From Voacanga thouarsii (taxonomy: Eukaryota; Streptophyta; Magnoliopsida; Gentianales; Apocynaceae), in assembly GCA_026120185.1 (NCBI GenBank), contig JANUWF010002024.1, forward strand, positions 1,488,001 to 1,552,000: DNA of 64,000 nucleotides, written 5' to 3'. The notes under the pieces were generated by a model. It did not search any database, was not told where the DNA came from, and worked only from the letters and a program-made list of their open reading frames with translations. The position numbers were made by a program, and so were the translations under genes. Below, piece after piece: positions 1 through 11,271 of this stretch. Positions within the stretch are counted from its first letter, which is position 1; every line of letters starts with the position of its first letter.

Positions 1-118
1 AGTCTGAAGAAGTTGATTCCAAAGATAACTTCTCCTCGAGTTCCAACCTTGTTGAACCTTTAGTGGAAGTACTTTGATCATCCTCTAAGTATCTAGCATT
101 AGTACTTACCATTACTTT

Positions 119-1357
119 CTACTCTTTGGAATGATAAAAGAAATCTCCTTTTATCTTTTTTGGATATTCAACAAAGTAGCATAATTCTGATCTTGGTTCT
201 AACTTGTCTCCCTTGATCAGTACATAAGCTGGACAGTCCCATATCTTGAGATGATTTAGACTTAGTTTATGCCCAATCCACATCTTATAGGGTATCCTAG
301 GTATTGACTTGGAAGGCACCAAGTTCAGAATGTATGCCGTTGTTTCCAATGCATATCCCCAAAAAGAGATCGGAAGAGTATTATGAGGCATCATACTTCG
401 GACCATTTCCATTAATGTTCTATTACTTCTCTCAGCTACTCCATTCTGCTAGGGTGTACCCGGCGCAGAGAGTTGGGATACTATTCTATGATGTACCATG
501 TAATCCTTAAACTCACCAAGGAGATATTCTCCACCATGATCCGATTGTAAGGTTTTGATCAGTTTACCTGTCCGATACTCCACTTTAGCCTTAAACTCTT
601 TGAACTTGTCAAAAGAGTCAGACTTGCGCCTCATTAGGTAGACATAACTAAACCTTGTACAATCATCCGTGAAAGTGATGAAGCACTCAAAGCCCCCTCT
701 AACTTAAGTAGACAAAGGACCACATACATCAGTATAAATAAGACCTAATATCTCCTCGACTTTATCAGCCTTTTGGGTGAATGACCTTTTGGTTATTTTT
801 CTCATAAGACAGGATTCACATTGAGACCAACTTTCCAATCTTAATGAGTCTAATGGCTCATCATGGATTAACCTCTGAATCCTGGTTGAGTTAATATGAC
901 CAAACCTTAGATGCCAAATATATGAGTCATTGGCATTGGTCTTTCTCTTCTTATTTAAAGGTTCAGATTGAGCGTTATTTATTTGATTATTTGTAGGATT
1001 TAAAAAGAATAAATTTCCATACATGTGCCCTGTACATAAAACTTCTCCATTTCTACTGATAGTAATACCAGAATGGAATAAACAAGAATATCCATAATTT
1101 ATTAGTTTTGCAACTGAAATCAAATTTTGTCTGAAATCTGGTACATATAAAATATCTTTTAAAACAACTACTTTATTACAATAAAAAACAAAATCCAACT
1201 CTCCCACTGCAAGGGCCCATACTCGTGCTCCATTTCCTACTCGTAGTCCATACTCGCCCTTCTGGAGTCTTCTTATCTTCCTAAACCCCTGCAAGGAGTT
1301 ATCGATATGATCAGTGGCACCAAAATCAACAATCCAAGTAGAAGTTGATCCAACCAT
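119..1357 (-). pseudogene. copia pol remnant: protease, GAG-pre-integrase, integrase
   Basis: The 704-1357 frame carries the protease region (WIVDFGATDHI, where D-[ST]-G is expected, so the active-site triad reads D-F-G), the VGNG block, and the GAG-pre-integrase/HHCC part (WHLRFGH ... CESCLMRK). It runs to the first integrase aspartate in YTDVCGP. The second aspartate is seen in QSDHGGEYL (449-634) and the C-terminal integrase region continues in 119-412 (MVRSMM ... FWGYAL). The catalytic integrase glutamate region lies at the break between the last two frames. The catalytic triplet is thus spread over three frames, so no active protein is expected. Confidence 0.85.
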
Positions 1358-1368
1358 TGAAATAGACT

Positions 1369-2184
1369 CTAGATAGAGAACAATACCTGTAAGGTTTTTC
1401 TTGGCCTGAAGTTCTGGACACTCTTTTTTGCAGTGTCCCTTCTACCTGCATTTGAAGCATTTACCTTTGGGCTTGTTGGGTTGGTTCTTGGGCTAGGCCT
1501 ATGCATTTCCCTTCTTCTTTTTAAACTTCCTGGGCTTGGGCCCAGTTTTAGAAGAAAAAAATCTCGCAATCATTGCCTTGGACTTTGGCTTATTGACTTT
1601 CTCCGCCACCTGGAGTTCTTTCATCAACTCAATTAAAGTCATGTTCAATTTGTTCATGTTGTAATTCAATTTGAACTGAGTAAAAAAGCCCGATAGAAAT
1701 TCAAGAACCATGTCCACTTGGCTCTCGGGGTCAATAATAGCCCCTAAGACTTCCGCTTCCTCGAAATCAGCAATTATTTTGAGCATATACTCCCTGACTG
1801 ATGCTCCTTTAGCCATCTTAGTGTTTATTAAGAGCTTTCTGCCTTGCGGGCCAGCTCTTATCGGTGAACATCGTGACTAATGATTGGCTAATGTCATATG
1901 CAGTGGCTATGTGTTCATGTTTTGACTGGAGCACATTAGACATGGAGGCCAACATGTAGCATCGAGCCATTTCGTTGGCATTCTTCCATGATTTTTAAGC
2001 CTTACACTCCTTCGTGGTGGAACCCTTCCCAATAACAAGGTAAGTTTCAAAGAGGACATACTTGTACTCCTCAGCAGTGAGTATTATATCCAAGTTCCTT
2101 TTTTAATCCACATAGTTTGGTCCCATTAGCTTATTCTCACGGAGAATAATGGCCAACAGACTAAAAGAACCTCCACCAACCATT
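1369..2184 (-). pseudogene. copia gag (capsid-like) remnant with zinc knuckle
   Basis: Read on the minus strand from an ATG near 2184, the frame gives a typical copia Gag: a start followed by residues such as KLMGPNYVD and later YKYVLFETY, then a helical segment with LIELMKELQVAE (within 1499-1816) and a lysine/arginine-rich tract before a zinc-knuckle region at about 1395-1450. Gag packages element RNA into cytoplasmic particles. In-frame stops (near 2103 and 2000) and frameshifts before 1816 and around the zinc knuckle break it. Family assignment rests on order and motif; a search with this translation would confirm it. Confidence 0.75.
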
Positions 2185-2189
2185 TTTGA

Positions 2190-3959
2190 AATATCGAAAA
2201 TAAAAGAAAATTCAATTTGTGAAAAAAAACAAAATAATTTGTGACTTTATCCTTATATTAAATCCGATAATAGTTAACCTTATTATTATTATCTTTAATA
2301 TGATTAATTTGGCTCTTAGAAAAATTGGCATAGCTTCTTGGGAAGATTAACAATTTTCTAAGTTAAGTGTATTAACCACTACAAATTAATTTCCCTTCTA
2401 GGTAATGATCTAGAAGATAACTCCATCGTGGGATGGCCGTTTCTTCTCATTTCCTATGGACATTCCCTGCATTATAACCTCTAACGTGGGCTGGGCGATC
2501 ATAACACGTGTCTTGAGTTATTAATTACATTCATCCATTAGTTCTAGATCCTTGTGGTATCCCTATGCTATACGGGTTCACTCACAGGGTAACGCGAAGG
2601 GACCCACGATCTCTAATGAGGATCGTGATGGAAGTCGTGGAGCCGTTGGAACCCCTCTCCCATTTAGTATTTTAAAATAAGGGTTTTTCTTGGAAAATAT
2701 ATTTTGAAAATTCCAATTAAGTTTTCTTTTAACTCAAAATAAAATATCTACTAAACTCATAAAAATTTCTATGTCAAGGTTTACACCCTCTTTTGAGAAA
2801 TTTTTTCATGGATTAATTTTATTTAAGTTAATAAATTTAATAATTTCAATAAAATTTCAATAAAATTTTTGAGAGATTTTGATCTCAAGTTTTGACAAAA
2901 ATAATTTTTCTTGTTAAAAATTCAATCAAAATGGTTTTCTATTTTAATTCACAAAAATATCTAAATTCAATATATTTTCTATGTCAAGGATGAAATCCTT
3001 TGAGAAAATATCCAAGAATTAATTTTTATCCGAATTAAAATTAACCATTTGATTTAAGAAAAATGTTTTTCTTTGTCAAAAATTCCCAAAGACTTTGGTC
3101 TTTGAGAAAACGCACTAATAGGGTACAAAAAGAAAAAAGTATGCTAGAAAATTGTAAATGTTTTCATACTTTTCTATTCTTTTAACCTAAGTGTCTAAAT
3201 AATAGAATTAAACACATTAATTAATTAATGATCTTGTTTAATGCTAAAATTTTCTTTACTATTATTTTTCATGCAAAATATTCAAAGAATATTAACTCTT
3301 GCAATAAAAATAACGTCACCTGGTACTATTATTTTTCATGCAAAATATTCAAAGAATATTAACTCTTGCAATAAAAATAACGTCACCTGGTATGGGACCA
3401 AAAACCAAATTTTATTTTTCATTCGGTCGGGTCTATGCACCCGCCACACTGAATCACGGCCCCATGGGAGAACTCATGGACCGGATCTTGGCGGGTGCCC
3501 ATACCCACTCACGCTCGCGCCCGCTCCAGCTGTGCGGTCAAAATGTTGACCGCGTAACGGATTGCAATTGCAATCCACTTCTGGCGCGGCTCAGGGCAGC
3601 GACTCGCGAGCCGTGGTTCCTGGCACAGCATCAGCACGGCTTGGCTCAGTGGCGCGGCTCAGCTTATATGGCTTCAACAGTGCTTTTTCTCCAGAAAGCC
3701 TCTTGCGAACTCTCTTTGATTTTTTTTCATGATTTTCACTCAAAAATAATTCAAACAACCGCTTATACCCTTAAAAACACTGGACTTATACGATATCTAT
3801 AAAAGTAAGTAAAATATATTATTCCTAAGCTTCCACTCGCGAAGCTTACAGTGAAACTACCCATACCAATAAACACGAAGGATCACAGATTTTATCCAAA
3901 ACAAATATTTTCTTGTTTTAGTTAAGCCTAACATGCTTCCTACATTTTCCAAACCATAG
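2190..3959 (-). other. Untranslated leader of the left copia element
   Basis: About 1.8 kb between PBS and gag without a credible coding frame. It holds a perfect 67-bp tandem duplication (3257-3390) and an unusually GC-rich block (about 3430-3680) in otherwise AT-rich sequence. The open frames on the plus strand here (3241-3802) are by-products of the duplication and the GC block. The GC-rich block could be captured host sequence; I do not recognise it. Confidence 0.5.
3257..3390. repeat. Perfect 67-bp tandem duplication
   Basis: Units 3257-3323 and 3324-3390 appear identical (both begin TACTATTATTTTTCATGC and end CGTCACCTGG). Identity suggests a recent slippage or unequal exchange within the copia leader. 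Confidence 0.95.
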
Positions 3960-3971
3960 CTTTGATACCAA
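3960..3971 (-). other. Primer-binding site (initiator-Met tRNA type)
   Basis: The minus strand reads TGGTATCAAAGC, one mismatch from the common plant copia PBS TGGTATCAGAGC, placed two bases after the LTR end. It fixes the LTR boundary and the element orientation. Confidence 0.8.
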
Positions 3972-3972
3972 T

Positions 3973-5329
3973 TGAAGGCTTAAAATGCAAAAATCATCAA
4001 AACGAAAGAATGTTAGGAAAATGAAAAATTTACCTATGTGATTAAGTGGCCCTCTTCGCATTGGTGTAGATGTCTGTATAAGGATATTTGAGGCTAATGG
4101 CTCACGTCCTTGCAAACGTCTATTGCGTCTCATCTATGCGAAACTTTCGATCTTTCGAAATGGTACTTGTAACACAATCAGTGAAGGCTTGAAATTTGGA
4201 TTTTGATCAACTTTTTTCAAAGATTCAACGAAGTTTTCTCTCTGTGATATTTTGGGTTTGTTTCTGTGAATTGAAATTCAATGCAGAAGTCCAATTGCTC
4301 CAATCAAAATCTCAAACAATCATAGCTGCATTTTATCTTTTATTTCCACACCCTGAGAGAGTACATCCATCTGCGTGAAAACACAAAACACCCATACTTT
4401 CTATTATTCTTCACGCAGAACGACACAAGATCTATCCCGTGTTGTCCTTTTTTAATTAATTAATTAATTATATATATATATATATTATAAATTTTATTTT
4501 ACCTTGGTCTTATTCTTTGGTCTAGATAAAATTATTTATTCTTGAGCTTGAATACTCATAAATAATAAATCTCAATTATTTATTTTTTAGACTTTATTAA
4601 ACAGCCTAATAAATAATAACAAGCCCAAATGGTCCAAATAAAATTTCATACATTTTATCTAGTTCCAGATTAATTTTCTAATTATTCATTTTGGGCCTTG
4701 GGCTTTGAATAATTAATTGACCAATTAAATTAGATAAAATAAATACTATCTCTCAAACCTTTATTTTATTTTAGTCTAATAATAAATTAGACTAATAAAA
4801 TAAAAACTCATAATTATTAAGATCAATTTCTTAACCCAAATCCTTCATGACTTAAGGGCTATTCCGAGGACCAAAAGATACATCGCCTTGGCTACTAAAA
4901 TGACCAAAATACCCTTACTATATAAATAGCTATATTTTGCATTTTAAAAATTTTCTAATATCACCATAAGGAAATATTGACCCCAAGGACAATGTTATGT
5001 TAGTAAAGTGAGTGGACTACTTACTGGCTAAAGGTAAGTCAATCCCCATTTGGAATTCATAATACAATAACTTATACATGATGAGATTTTCATTCTCATC
5101 AATCGATTAAAAACAAACATTTATGTGTTAAGTAACCCATGATCCATACCTTACTGTGAAAGACAACCATTCACATGGATCACTTATTTAAATACAATGG
5201 GTCCTGTTCAAACAAAAATCGTGCACAAATAAAATGTAAATTACAAACAAATTTTGAGAATAAATTCTTTTATTAATAAATTCGATAATTACATAAGATA
5301 ATCTAGTCTAGAGGGCATATATTCCAACA
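3973..5329 (-). repeat. 5' LTR of the left-edge copia element
   Basis: On the minus strand it starts TGTTGGAATATATGCCC and ends in AAGCCTTCA, i.e. TG...CA, 1357 bp. The iMet-type primer site follows two bases later. Its U3 end is clearly the same family as the solo LTRs at 18972-20946 and 33865-35884: shared stretches include the segment ending in TCTAGACTAGATT and the 'gtgagtggactact' block. Those two copies are about 600-650 bp longer, so this LTR is an internally deleted or shorter subfamily version. It contains a TA-repeat near 4465-4485. Confidence 0.85.
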
Positions 5330-5586
5330 CGGGAATGGTGCGGGAATATGTGAATTCCTTCACCACATGCCTCTTCCAGATCGAGAACATGTCTGAGATA
5401 GACAAGCTATTTAGTTTCACAGAGGGATTAAAGCCGTGGGCCAGACAAGAACTGAACAAACAGTAGGTGCAAGACTTGGCGTAGGCCATTACGGTTGTGG
5501 AGAGTTTGGAGGACTTCCAATTAGACTCTGTGAGGGAGAGGAATGAGAACCCAGAAGAGCCAATTGAAATAGATTCAATCTTTTGA
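5330..5586 (+). pseudogene. Ty3/gypsy gag fragment
   Basis: Starting directly at the copia LTR edge, the plus strand reads through a typical gypsy Retrotrans_gag C-terminal segment: FTTCLFQIENMSEIDKLF, then FTEGLKPWARQELNKQ, then VQDLA and VESLEDFQLDSV. The GLKPWA-RQEL and VESL-DF signatures are characteristic. Two in-frame stops (near 5470 and 5485) show decay. The 5' part was displaced by the copia insertion and should lie to the left of this window. Confidence 0.8.
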
Positions 5587-6677
5587 AAGTTGTTAGAATA
5601 CAACCATTGAAGCTTTTTGGCATAAATTTCCTAATATGATATTTTAAAACAAGGAATGTTGAAGATTCTTAGGATTCTTTTGGTGAAAACACTTCTAACG
5701 CAAAGAAGGAAATAGATTTTTAGATGATACCTACTTTTTCTTTTGAAAAAATGAAGAAGAAAAATGATGGTAGACTTCCAGATGTTAGCTGCTTATAAAA
5801 AGCTTTCTTCTTGACCTCACAACTGGACGACTATTTGTGAATTGCACTTTTAGTCAAATAATTGTTGATGGCAAATGTAAGACTCGAAAGAAAAATCATA
5901 CTCCATAATATTCCAAAGTTGTACATAGTACAATGTAGGAACACGATCCTTTTTCTCTGCCAACAATTCTTTTGAGAAAATAAATGCTCATATAAATTTG
6001 ATCTTTGCAAATTATATATATATATAGAAAAAAAATGTACAAGGGTTAATTATGAATAACCTCCTGAACTCTTTGTAAAATCTCGATGTACTCTTACATA
6101 TTTAATTGTTCTAATTAGCCCCCTCAAATGAACTTACATCCAAATGATTCAAATGGCTTACATAAAATGTCACAAATACCCTTCACCTTCTCACTTTTTT
6201 TTTTTTTGGGACTAAATAATAAAAAGAAGTTTTTTACCCCATTAAAAAAAAAAAAAGAAACTCAATTGCAAGAAAGTTAGGGATAGTAGTGCCAGTATTA
6301 CAGGAAGAAAAACCATAGCCTAAAGTCATCTCTAGATAATTATAACCTCTAAAAAACTATTGGGATTGTAGCATCAGTGCTTTGATTTTAGTGAAAATGT
6401 AATGTGATACCCTTCCTGTGGGGGTGCTGGAAAGTGCTAGAATGTAAAAACCTACATGAAAATTTTATGACCCTTTAAGACTTGATATGTTTATTTAAAA
6501 AAAAGTTAAACTCGGGGCAAAATTTCTTGAAATGCTTGTTTTAGCCAATAGTAGATGTTTGAAGGATAAAAAGTTTTTAGAGGTAAAATAATTAATTATG
6601 TTAAGTGCATTTAATTAAGGAAAATTCATTTATTATATTTCTAACAGTTTTGGTCCTCGTCATTTTTTAAAACTTTT
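5587..6677. other. Unassigned AT-rich interval
   Basis: About 1.1 kb with poly-T/poly-A runs (6196-6208, 6244-6255) and a short TA repeat near 6015. No coding frame or terminal repeat was recognised. It may be remaining gypsy sequence and upstream parts of the gene whose exon starts near 6678. Confidence 0.4.
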
Positions 6678-6926
6678 TTGATCCCTTATATATTTAACTC
6701 AAACTTTTTTTTATCTTTATGGCAAAAAAAGTGGACAAATCTAACACCTCATATTAGCCGACAATTTTTAAGAAGACATAACATTAGAAAATGTCCAACC
6801 TCCCAACAAGTCAATACAACAATTTGTAAAGATGTACCCCACAACAGTACTACTGAAAGGCAAGAAACAATTGTTGAACATCCCTTGAACCAAGAATCTA
6901 GTGCTACAAGCCATACAAGTTTGGAG
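6678..6926 (+). pseudogene. Exon fragment of a degenerate zinc-knuckle (Mutator-transposase-like) gene, upstream exon
   Basis: An 83-codon open stretch, hydrophilic, rich in Ser/Thr/Gln/Asn (for example HPLNQESSATSH), resembling the low-complexity linker before the C-terminal zinc knuckle of plant Mutator-type transposases. It ends TTGGAG|GTAAAT, a good splice donor in phase 0. The matching acceptor and zinc-knuckle exon, also phase 0, lie at 39126/39127, on the far side of the nested elements. The link between the two exons is inference. The left limit of the exon is not defined. Confidence 0.4.
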
Positions 6927-6967
6927 GTAAATTTATAATGTTCATTTTATAACGCAGTAATGTCCTA

Positions 6968-6969
<2 letters not shown>

Positions 6970-7022
<53 letters not shown>
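6970..7022. repeat. (CA)n microsatellite at the left end of the pararetrovirus
   Basis: About 26 CA units, uninterrupted. It lies between the upstream exon fragment and the 3' (minus-strand) end of the viral sequence. Confidence 0.97.
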
Positions 7023-7023
<1 letters not shown>

Positions 7024-7029
7024 CCCGAA

Positions 7030-7496
7030 AGAAAAAGAAAGTACAGGGAATTAACAGAGGGAGTAAGGTCATATATTGAATGCGCACAATATGTAAATAA
7101 ATAAAGTAATAATTAAGTAAAGAGGTGGCTTAGCCGACCATATGTAGAAGTAAAATAGAGATATAGAAAGAATACAATATATATTACAGAAAAATAATAT
7201 TACAAACTAAAACTAAAGTACATATAAATTGAAAGTTAGAAGGGAATTCTATTGAGGGAGACTTGAGGGTTTCAACCTTAAGACTCGTGTAACTAAGCTT
7301 TTGGTTGAATGGGAATAGGATGGCTATTTGTAGATAAAATAACCGTGTTGCTTTAGTAGCCCACTACAGTGTACAGTATAAAATAGTAACACATATAATA
7401 CTACTACAGTGACCTGTGTAGAGTAATTTTTACTGATGTCATAGGTAGTGTCAGATTTTTGCTGATATCATCCATGATGTAATGATCTGATTACTA
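7030..7496 (-). promoter_or_regulatory. Pararetrovirus intergenic region with TATA-like site
   Basis: Non-coding on both strands. The minus strand around 7324-7340 reads ATTTTATCTACAAATAG, close to the TATAAATAG type of plant pararetrovirus promoters but with C for T. It lies downstream of ORF2, where the pregenomic RNA promoter is expected. No activity can be inferred from sequence alone. Confidence 0.4.
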
Positions 7497-8999
7497 TTTA
7501 AAATAGTAATCTTTGTCTTCATCATCATTACCGAGTTCTCCTGGGGATGTTTCAAATGACTATTCTTTGTTTGCAGACGGTTCTGCTTTCATTTGTTGCA
7601 GTAATTTTTCCATTGATGCATGGAAATCTTCTTTGGAGGCAGATGCTACAAGAGTTGCAGCAACTATTGATTTTTGCTATAAGAAACCTATTTGTTGACT
7701 GTCAGAAGGGGAGAGGTACTTGGGGTTGGTTTTAAACCATTTTTCAATTGTTGGAAGGTACGTGTTCTATGCATGCCAATCTTTCCACCATTTGTAGTGG
7801 CTTTGGAGGGTAAGGTGAGGTAGACTTTGCTGATTTGAATCTTTTGCATATACAAACTTTTGGGAATATATCCAGGCGAGTTTAAATAAGCTAAAAAATT
7901 AGAGCAGTAAGGGAACTACTGGTTGCTGGTTGGAATACCTACTTTTGAAATAGTTAAATCCTTCCTTGGCAGGGTCAAGAAGAATTTCTTCAGGCAGACC
8001 ATAACAGGGCCACCACTGATTGATGAACCAATTAGGGAATGCTAATTGGGCAAGTTTCTTTTTGTTGAAATAAAGAAGCCAAGAGTGATTTTGAAAACAG
8101 TTTTAAAAAGTGAACATATTTAACCAAGCATGTTGATAATCCTAATAATTATAAACCATGGGATCAAATGGTTGAGAAAATTTTTTGAAGGTATTTGGGG
8201 GAGCTTTCCATACAGAAGGAGTATGGATAGAGTGGATTTGAACTGAGGTGTTGGTGACATACGACTCAGTCTTTTTATCTTTATAAGGGTGAAATGATGC
8301 ACTCTATGTATCTATAAGGATAAACTCGTAGTATTTTTTGGTAAATTCTAGGGACTTTTGAAGGAAGTTGGCATCTGGACTAAAAAGTTGTCTGGCTATC
8401 TTTTGTGGGTTTGGATCTCAAAATTCAGGTTCCATTTGGAGTTATTTATATACTCTAAGGGTTTTGATGTGTGTAGGTTCTTTGGTTGAAGAGAACCTGG
8501 AAAAAATTGGTTTAGGCTTAGAAGAAAGAGCCTGTTTGGATACCGATTGCATCGTGCCTATGATTGTGTTTTTGGAACTCTGGGTTTCAGTGGTTGTGGG
8601 GTGATTAAACACCACAGGTTTGGAAGTGGTTGTAGGGTTGCTATCTACCATATTTTGAGTGTCAAAAGGAACTACCTGACTGGGAGAGTATCTCGAGAGT
8701 CTACACCAATTCTCAAAATCGGATGGACCGAAGGATTGGCATTGGAATTGCCGTAGATCTTCTATTTTTACAATGTTAGCCCCATTTGCTTGTGGCAATT
8801 TTGTTAGGGAGAGAGGCTCTTGTATTTTAGTATGCTGGGTCACAGCTGGTTGGGATATGTTCATGACATAATCTTTTGGGGAGATAAATTTTGATTTACT
8901 AGAGAAGGATAAGGATTCACTGGAATCCTTTTTTAAGGACTGTGCTAGAGAGGGTGCTGGAAGCTCATTGAGCTTCGACTTTGTTTTCTTGGGAGGCAT
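7497..8999 (-). pseudogene. Pararetrovirus ORF2 (function unknown)
   Basis: The minus-strand ATG at 8999 opens 185 codons, beginning with a lysine-rich MPPKKTKSK and continuing polar and Ser/Thr/Pro-rich, to a stop near 8442. Traces of the frame continue to about 7497, ending in an acidic GNDDEDKDYYFK. Total length would be about 500 codons. A second ORF downstream of the polyprotein is known from florendoviruses, with unknown function. The conserved acidic tail and coiled-coil-like stretch before it (about 7520-7700) support a genuine gene end. Internal stops between 8442 and 7700 inactivate it. Confidence 0.6.
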
Positions 9000-9089
9000 G
9001 GCTATCTTCCCTACAGAAATTCTCGAGTTAAAAAAATCAGGAATAGAGTTTCAAGATCTTTTGATATATTCTATATCAAAATAAAAAAT

Positions 9090-9535
9090 AGATAAAATAA
9101 CTTACCATTTAGCAAATATTTGTTTAGAGGCAAGGTTTTTAATATCTTTTTGCAAGACATATTTTTGCAGCTTTGCAATCAATGAGAGGTAAAATTTTCT
9201 GATTTAATAAATCAGCTTAAAATTTGGAAATGTATAAAATAATTGCCAAAATTTCTTTTTTAATAGTAGGATAGTTCTATTAAGAATTATTCTAATATTT
9301 TGATCAAAAGTAACAATCTGCTCTTTTCCATTTTTGACTTGTTTGAGGATGCCACCATAACCAATATCAAAGGTATCAGTCTCAACAATTTTTGGGGCAG
9401 ATGGATCAAGAAGAGATAAACAAGGAAGTTGTTTAACTCTGGAGGTATGGACATCAGTCCATGGAGGAGGAGGCTATTTGAGTTTGTCATGCAGAGGTTT
9501 GATGAGGTTGCTTAATTCTAACTCAAAAACATAAT
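9090..9535 (-). pseudogene. Pararetrovirus RNase H region
   Basis: The minus-strand frame 9287-9490 and neighbours contain the RNase H start motif (VETDTFDIGYGGIL; usually D-A-S-D). It lies directly downstream of the reverse transcriptase and before ORF2. Stops and frameshifts truncate it. Confidence 0.65.
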
Positions 9536-9539
9536 TTAA

Positions 9540-10291
9540 ACAGTCTAAAAATCTTTGAAGCTATGTCCGATAAAAAAATTGATTTGGAAATTTGTCAGCA
9601 AATTGAATAGATTTTTTTATAGGAACTATTGTTCCTTGTTGAATGTTATGTCCAAGAAATCGAACATTTGTTTGAAAATTTTGATTTTGAAAGTACTAAG
9701 CCACTATACTTAGCAGTAAAAAAGTAGGTATTTAAATGTTTAAAATGCTGTTATAAGTTTTGAGAAAAGATTAGAACATTATCAATATAAACAATAATAA
9801 ATTGAGAAAAAGGATTAAAATTTTCATTCATAATTCTCTGAAATTTTGAATGAGCATTTTTTAATCTAAATGACATGATATTCCATTTGTACTAGCCAAA
9901 TGGAATTGTAAAAGCTGTTTTGTATCGATCTCTGGGATCAATTTGAATTTGCCAAAATCCTAATTTCAAATAAATTTTGAAAATAGTAAAATAGAATGTA
10001 ATCTGTTTAGCATATCTTTTTTGTTATGAATAGGATACCTAATCCATTAAATGGCTAAATTGAGTGGTTTGTAATTGATGACAAGGCGAGGAACACCACG
10101 CTTAATTTTAGCATTTTTGTTGACATAGAATAATGCACAACTCCAGGGTGAAGTACTTGGAGAAATGATTCTCTTTTGTAAAAGATCATATCTTATTTTG
10201 GCAATGGGCTGTAAGCTCATGATTCATTTGAATAGAACGGGCCTTGGTTGGGACTAATTTTTCATCAAAGTCAGGCTCATAAGAGAGTCAG

Positions 10292-10336
<45 letters not shown>

Positions 10337-10545
10337 CCAGAATGCTATAGGAAGATCAGAATAGAGTTGGGTCTGGATATGAATTTCCAGGGATTTGATC
10401 CGGGCTTTGATGTAAAGCTCGGTAAGTTGTTGCCGAAGACGCTGGAATGCAACATCTTCTTTAAGAAAATTAATTTGAGACTCTTTTGTCTCAAGGAGAT
10501 GAAGATATTTTTCAATAGGAGGCCTATCAAAGGGATAATAATTTT
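9540..10545 (-). pseudogene. Pararetrovirus reverse transcriptase
   Basis: The minus strand shows the palm and finger blocks of a caulimovirid reverse transcriptase in order: SPWSCALFYV, then PRLVINYKPLN, then FWQIQI-type and FTIPFG blocks, and the catalytic box reading YIDN instead of YIDD (about 9790-9805). At least one frameshift and several stops lie between them. An (AT)n run (10295-10332) has expanded inside the coding region upstream of the fingers. The enzyme copies the viral RNA into DNA; this copy lacks the second catalytic aspartate. Confidence 0.8.
10295..10332. repeat. (AT)n microsatellite in the viral RT region
   Basis: 19 AT units inside the decayed reverse-transcriptase region of the pararetrovirus. 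Confidence 0.95.
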
Positions 10546-10549
10546 TTAG

Positions 10550-11271
10550 TTAAAATGTTCTACTTGAATTCCTGTTTTGAGGACCACGAAATGTATGACT
10601 TGTTGAATAAATGGAGTGCTTAAGATAACAGGGTTAGTGATATATTTGGCAAGCAAGAATGAAGTAAAAATAGATAAGGAGGAATGTTTTACCTTAATAT
10701 TTGAAAGTTTGAAGCTAATCCCTAGCTTCTTACTATTAGCGGAACGAAGGCTTTTCTTAGTTTTTTCAAAATATTTTGTAGGAATAAGACCTTCTTAAAT
10801 GCAGTTGAGATCAGCTCCAATATTAAGTAGAGCTGGGACTTTAAGAATAAAAGGATTTTGAATGACAAGTGTAATGCATATATGCCATCTTTGAATTGAA
10901 ATTTTTGAAAGATAATTCAAAAAGTATTCGCATCAGAACTAGTACCTAATGCTTTTGGAGGTTCTTTTTTAGAACAAAAACTTTGAAAAACTATTCTGTC
11001 TAATTCTTGAGAAGCTTTGGTTTCTCTGATTTCTTCCTTAAGAAGAATTCAAATTGAAGGTCTTGTATGGTGACAGTCCTGGAAGGTTTAGTAGAAACCT
11101 ATTGAGAATGTCAGTAAGATTGTACGTATTAGCAATACGTAGGTGATATTGAAAAGGATTGGAAGATGATGTTGAAAGTTGATCAAGAGTTTATTTGAAC
11201 TTGTCAAGGTACTCAGGTTTGTTAGATCATTAGGAAGTTTGCCTATAAGTTCTAGGAGAAGATCTTGTTAG
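10550..11271 (-). pseudogene. Pararetrovirus aspartic protease region
   Basis: Minus-strand sequence around 10800-10835 shows the protease active-site neighbourhood, reading LLNIGADLNC where the family has D-[ST]-G-A. The catalytic aspartate is replaced by asparagine and a stop follows within a few codons. The enzyme would have processed the polyprotein. It lies between the coat and reverse-transcriptase regions, as in Caulimoviridae. A further open stretch with few landmarks continues to about 10550. Confidence 0.65.

Larger units (their letters stand above)
1..5329 (-). mobile_element. Ty1/copia LTR retrotransposon, 5' half (continues beyond the left edge)
   Basis: A minus-strand copia element. 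Reading right to left it has an LTR (3973-5329), a primer-binding site directly after it, a long untranslated leader, gag, zinc knuckle, protease, GAG-pre-integrase and integrase. Reverse transcriptase and the second LTR would lie left of base 1, so the second target-site duplication cannot be checked. Domain order PR-IN before RT is the copia order. Frameshifts and stops split the coding region, so this copy is dead. It sits in a plus-strand gypsy gag remnant that resumes immediately at 5330. Confidence 0.88.

Noticed and set aside
3241..3802. Plus-strand frames of 102 and 154 codons
   Set aside because: They start in the tandem duplication and run through the GC-rich part of the copia leader; no family resemblance.
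7513..8756. Plus-strand open frames (7513-7735, 8368-8604, 8547-8756)
   Set aside because: Antisense shadows of the minus-strand viral ORF2, which has the better protein-like composition and the expected place in the virus.
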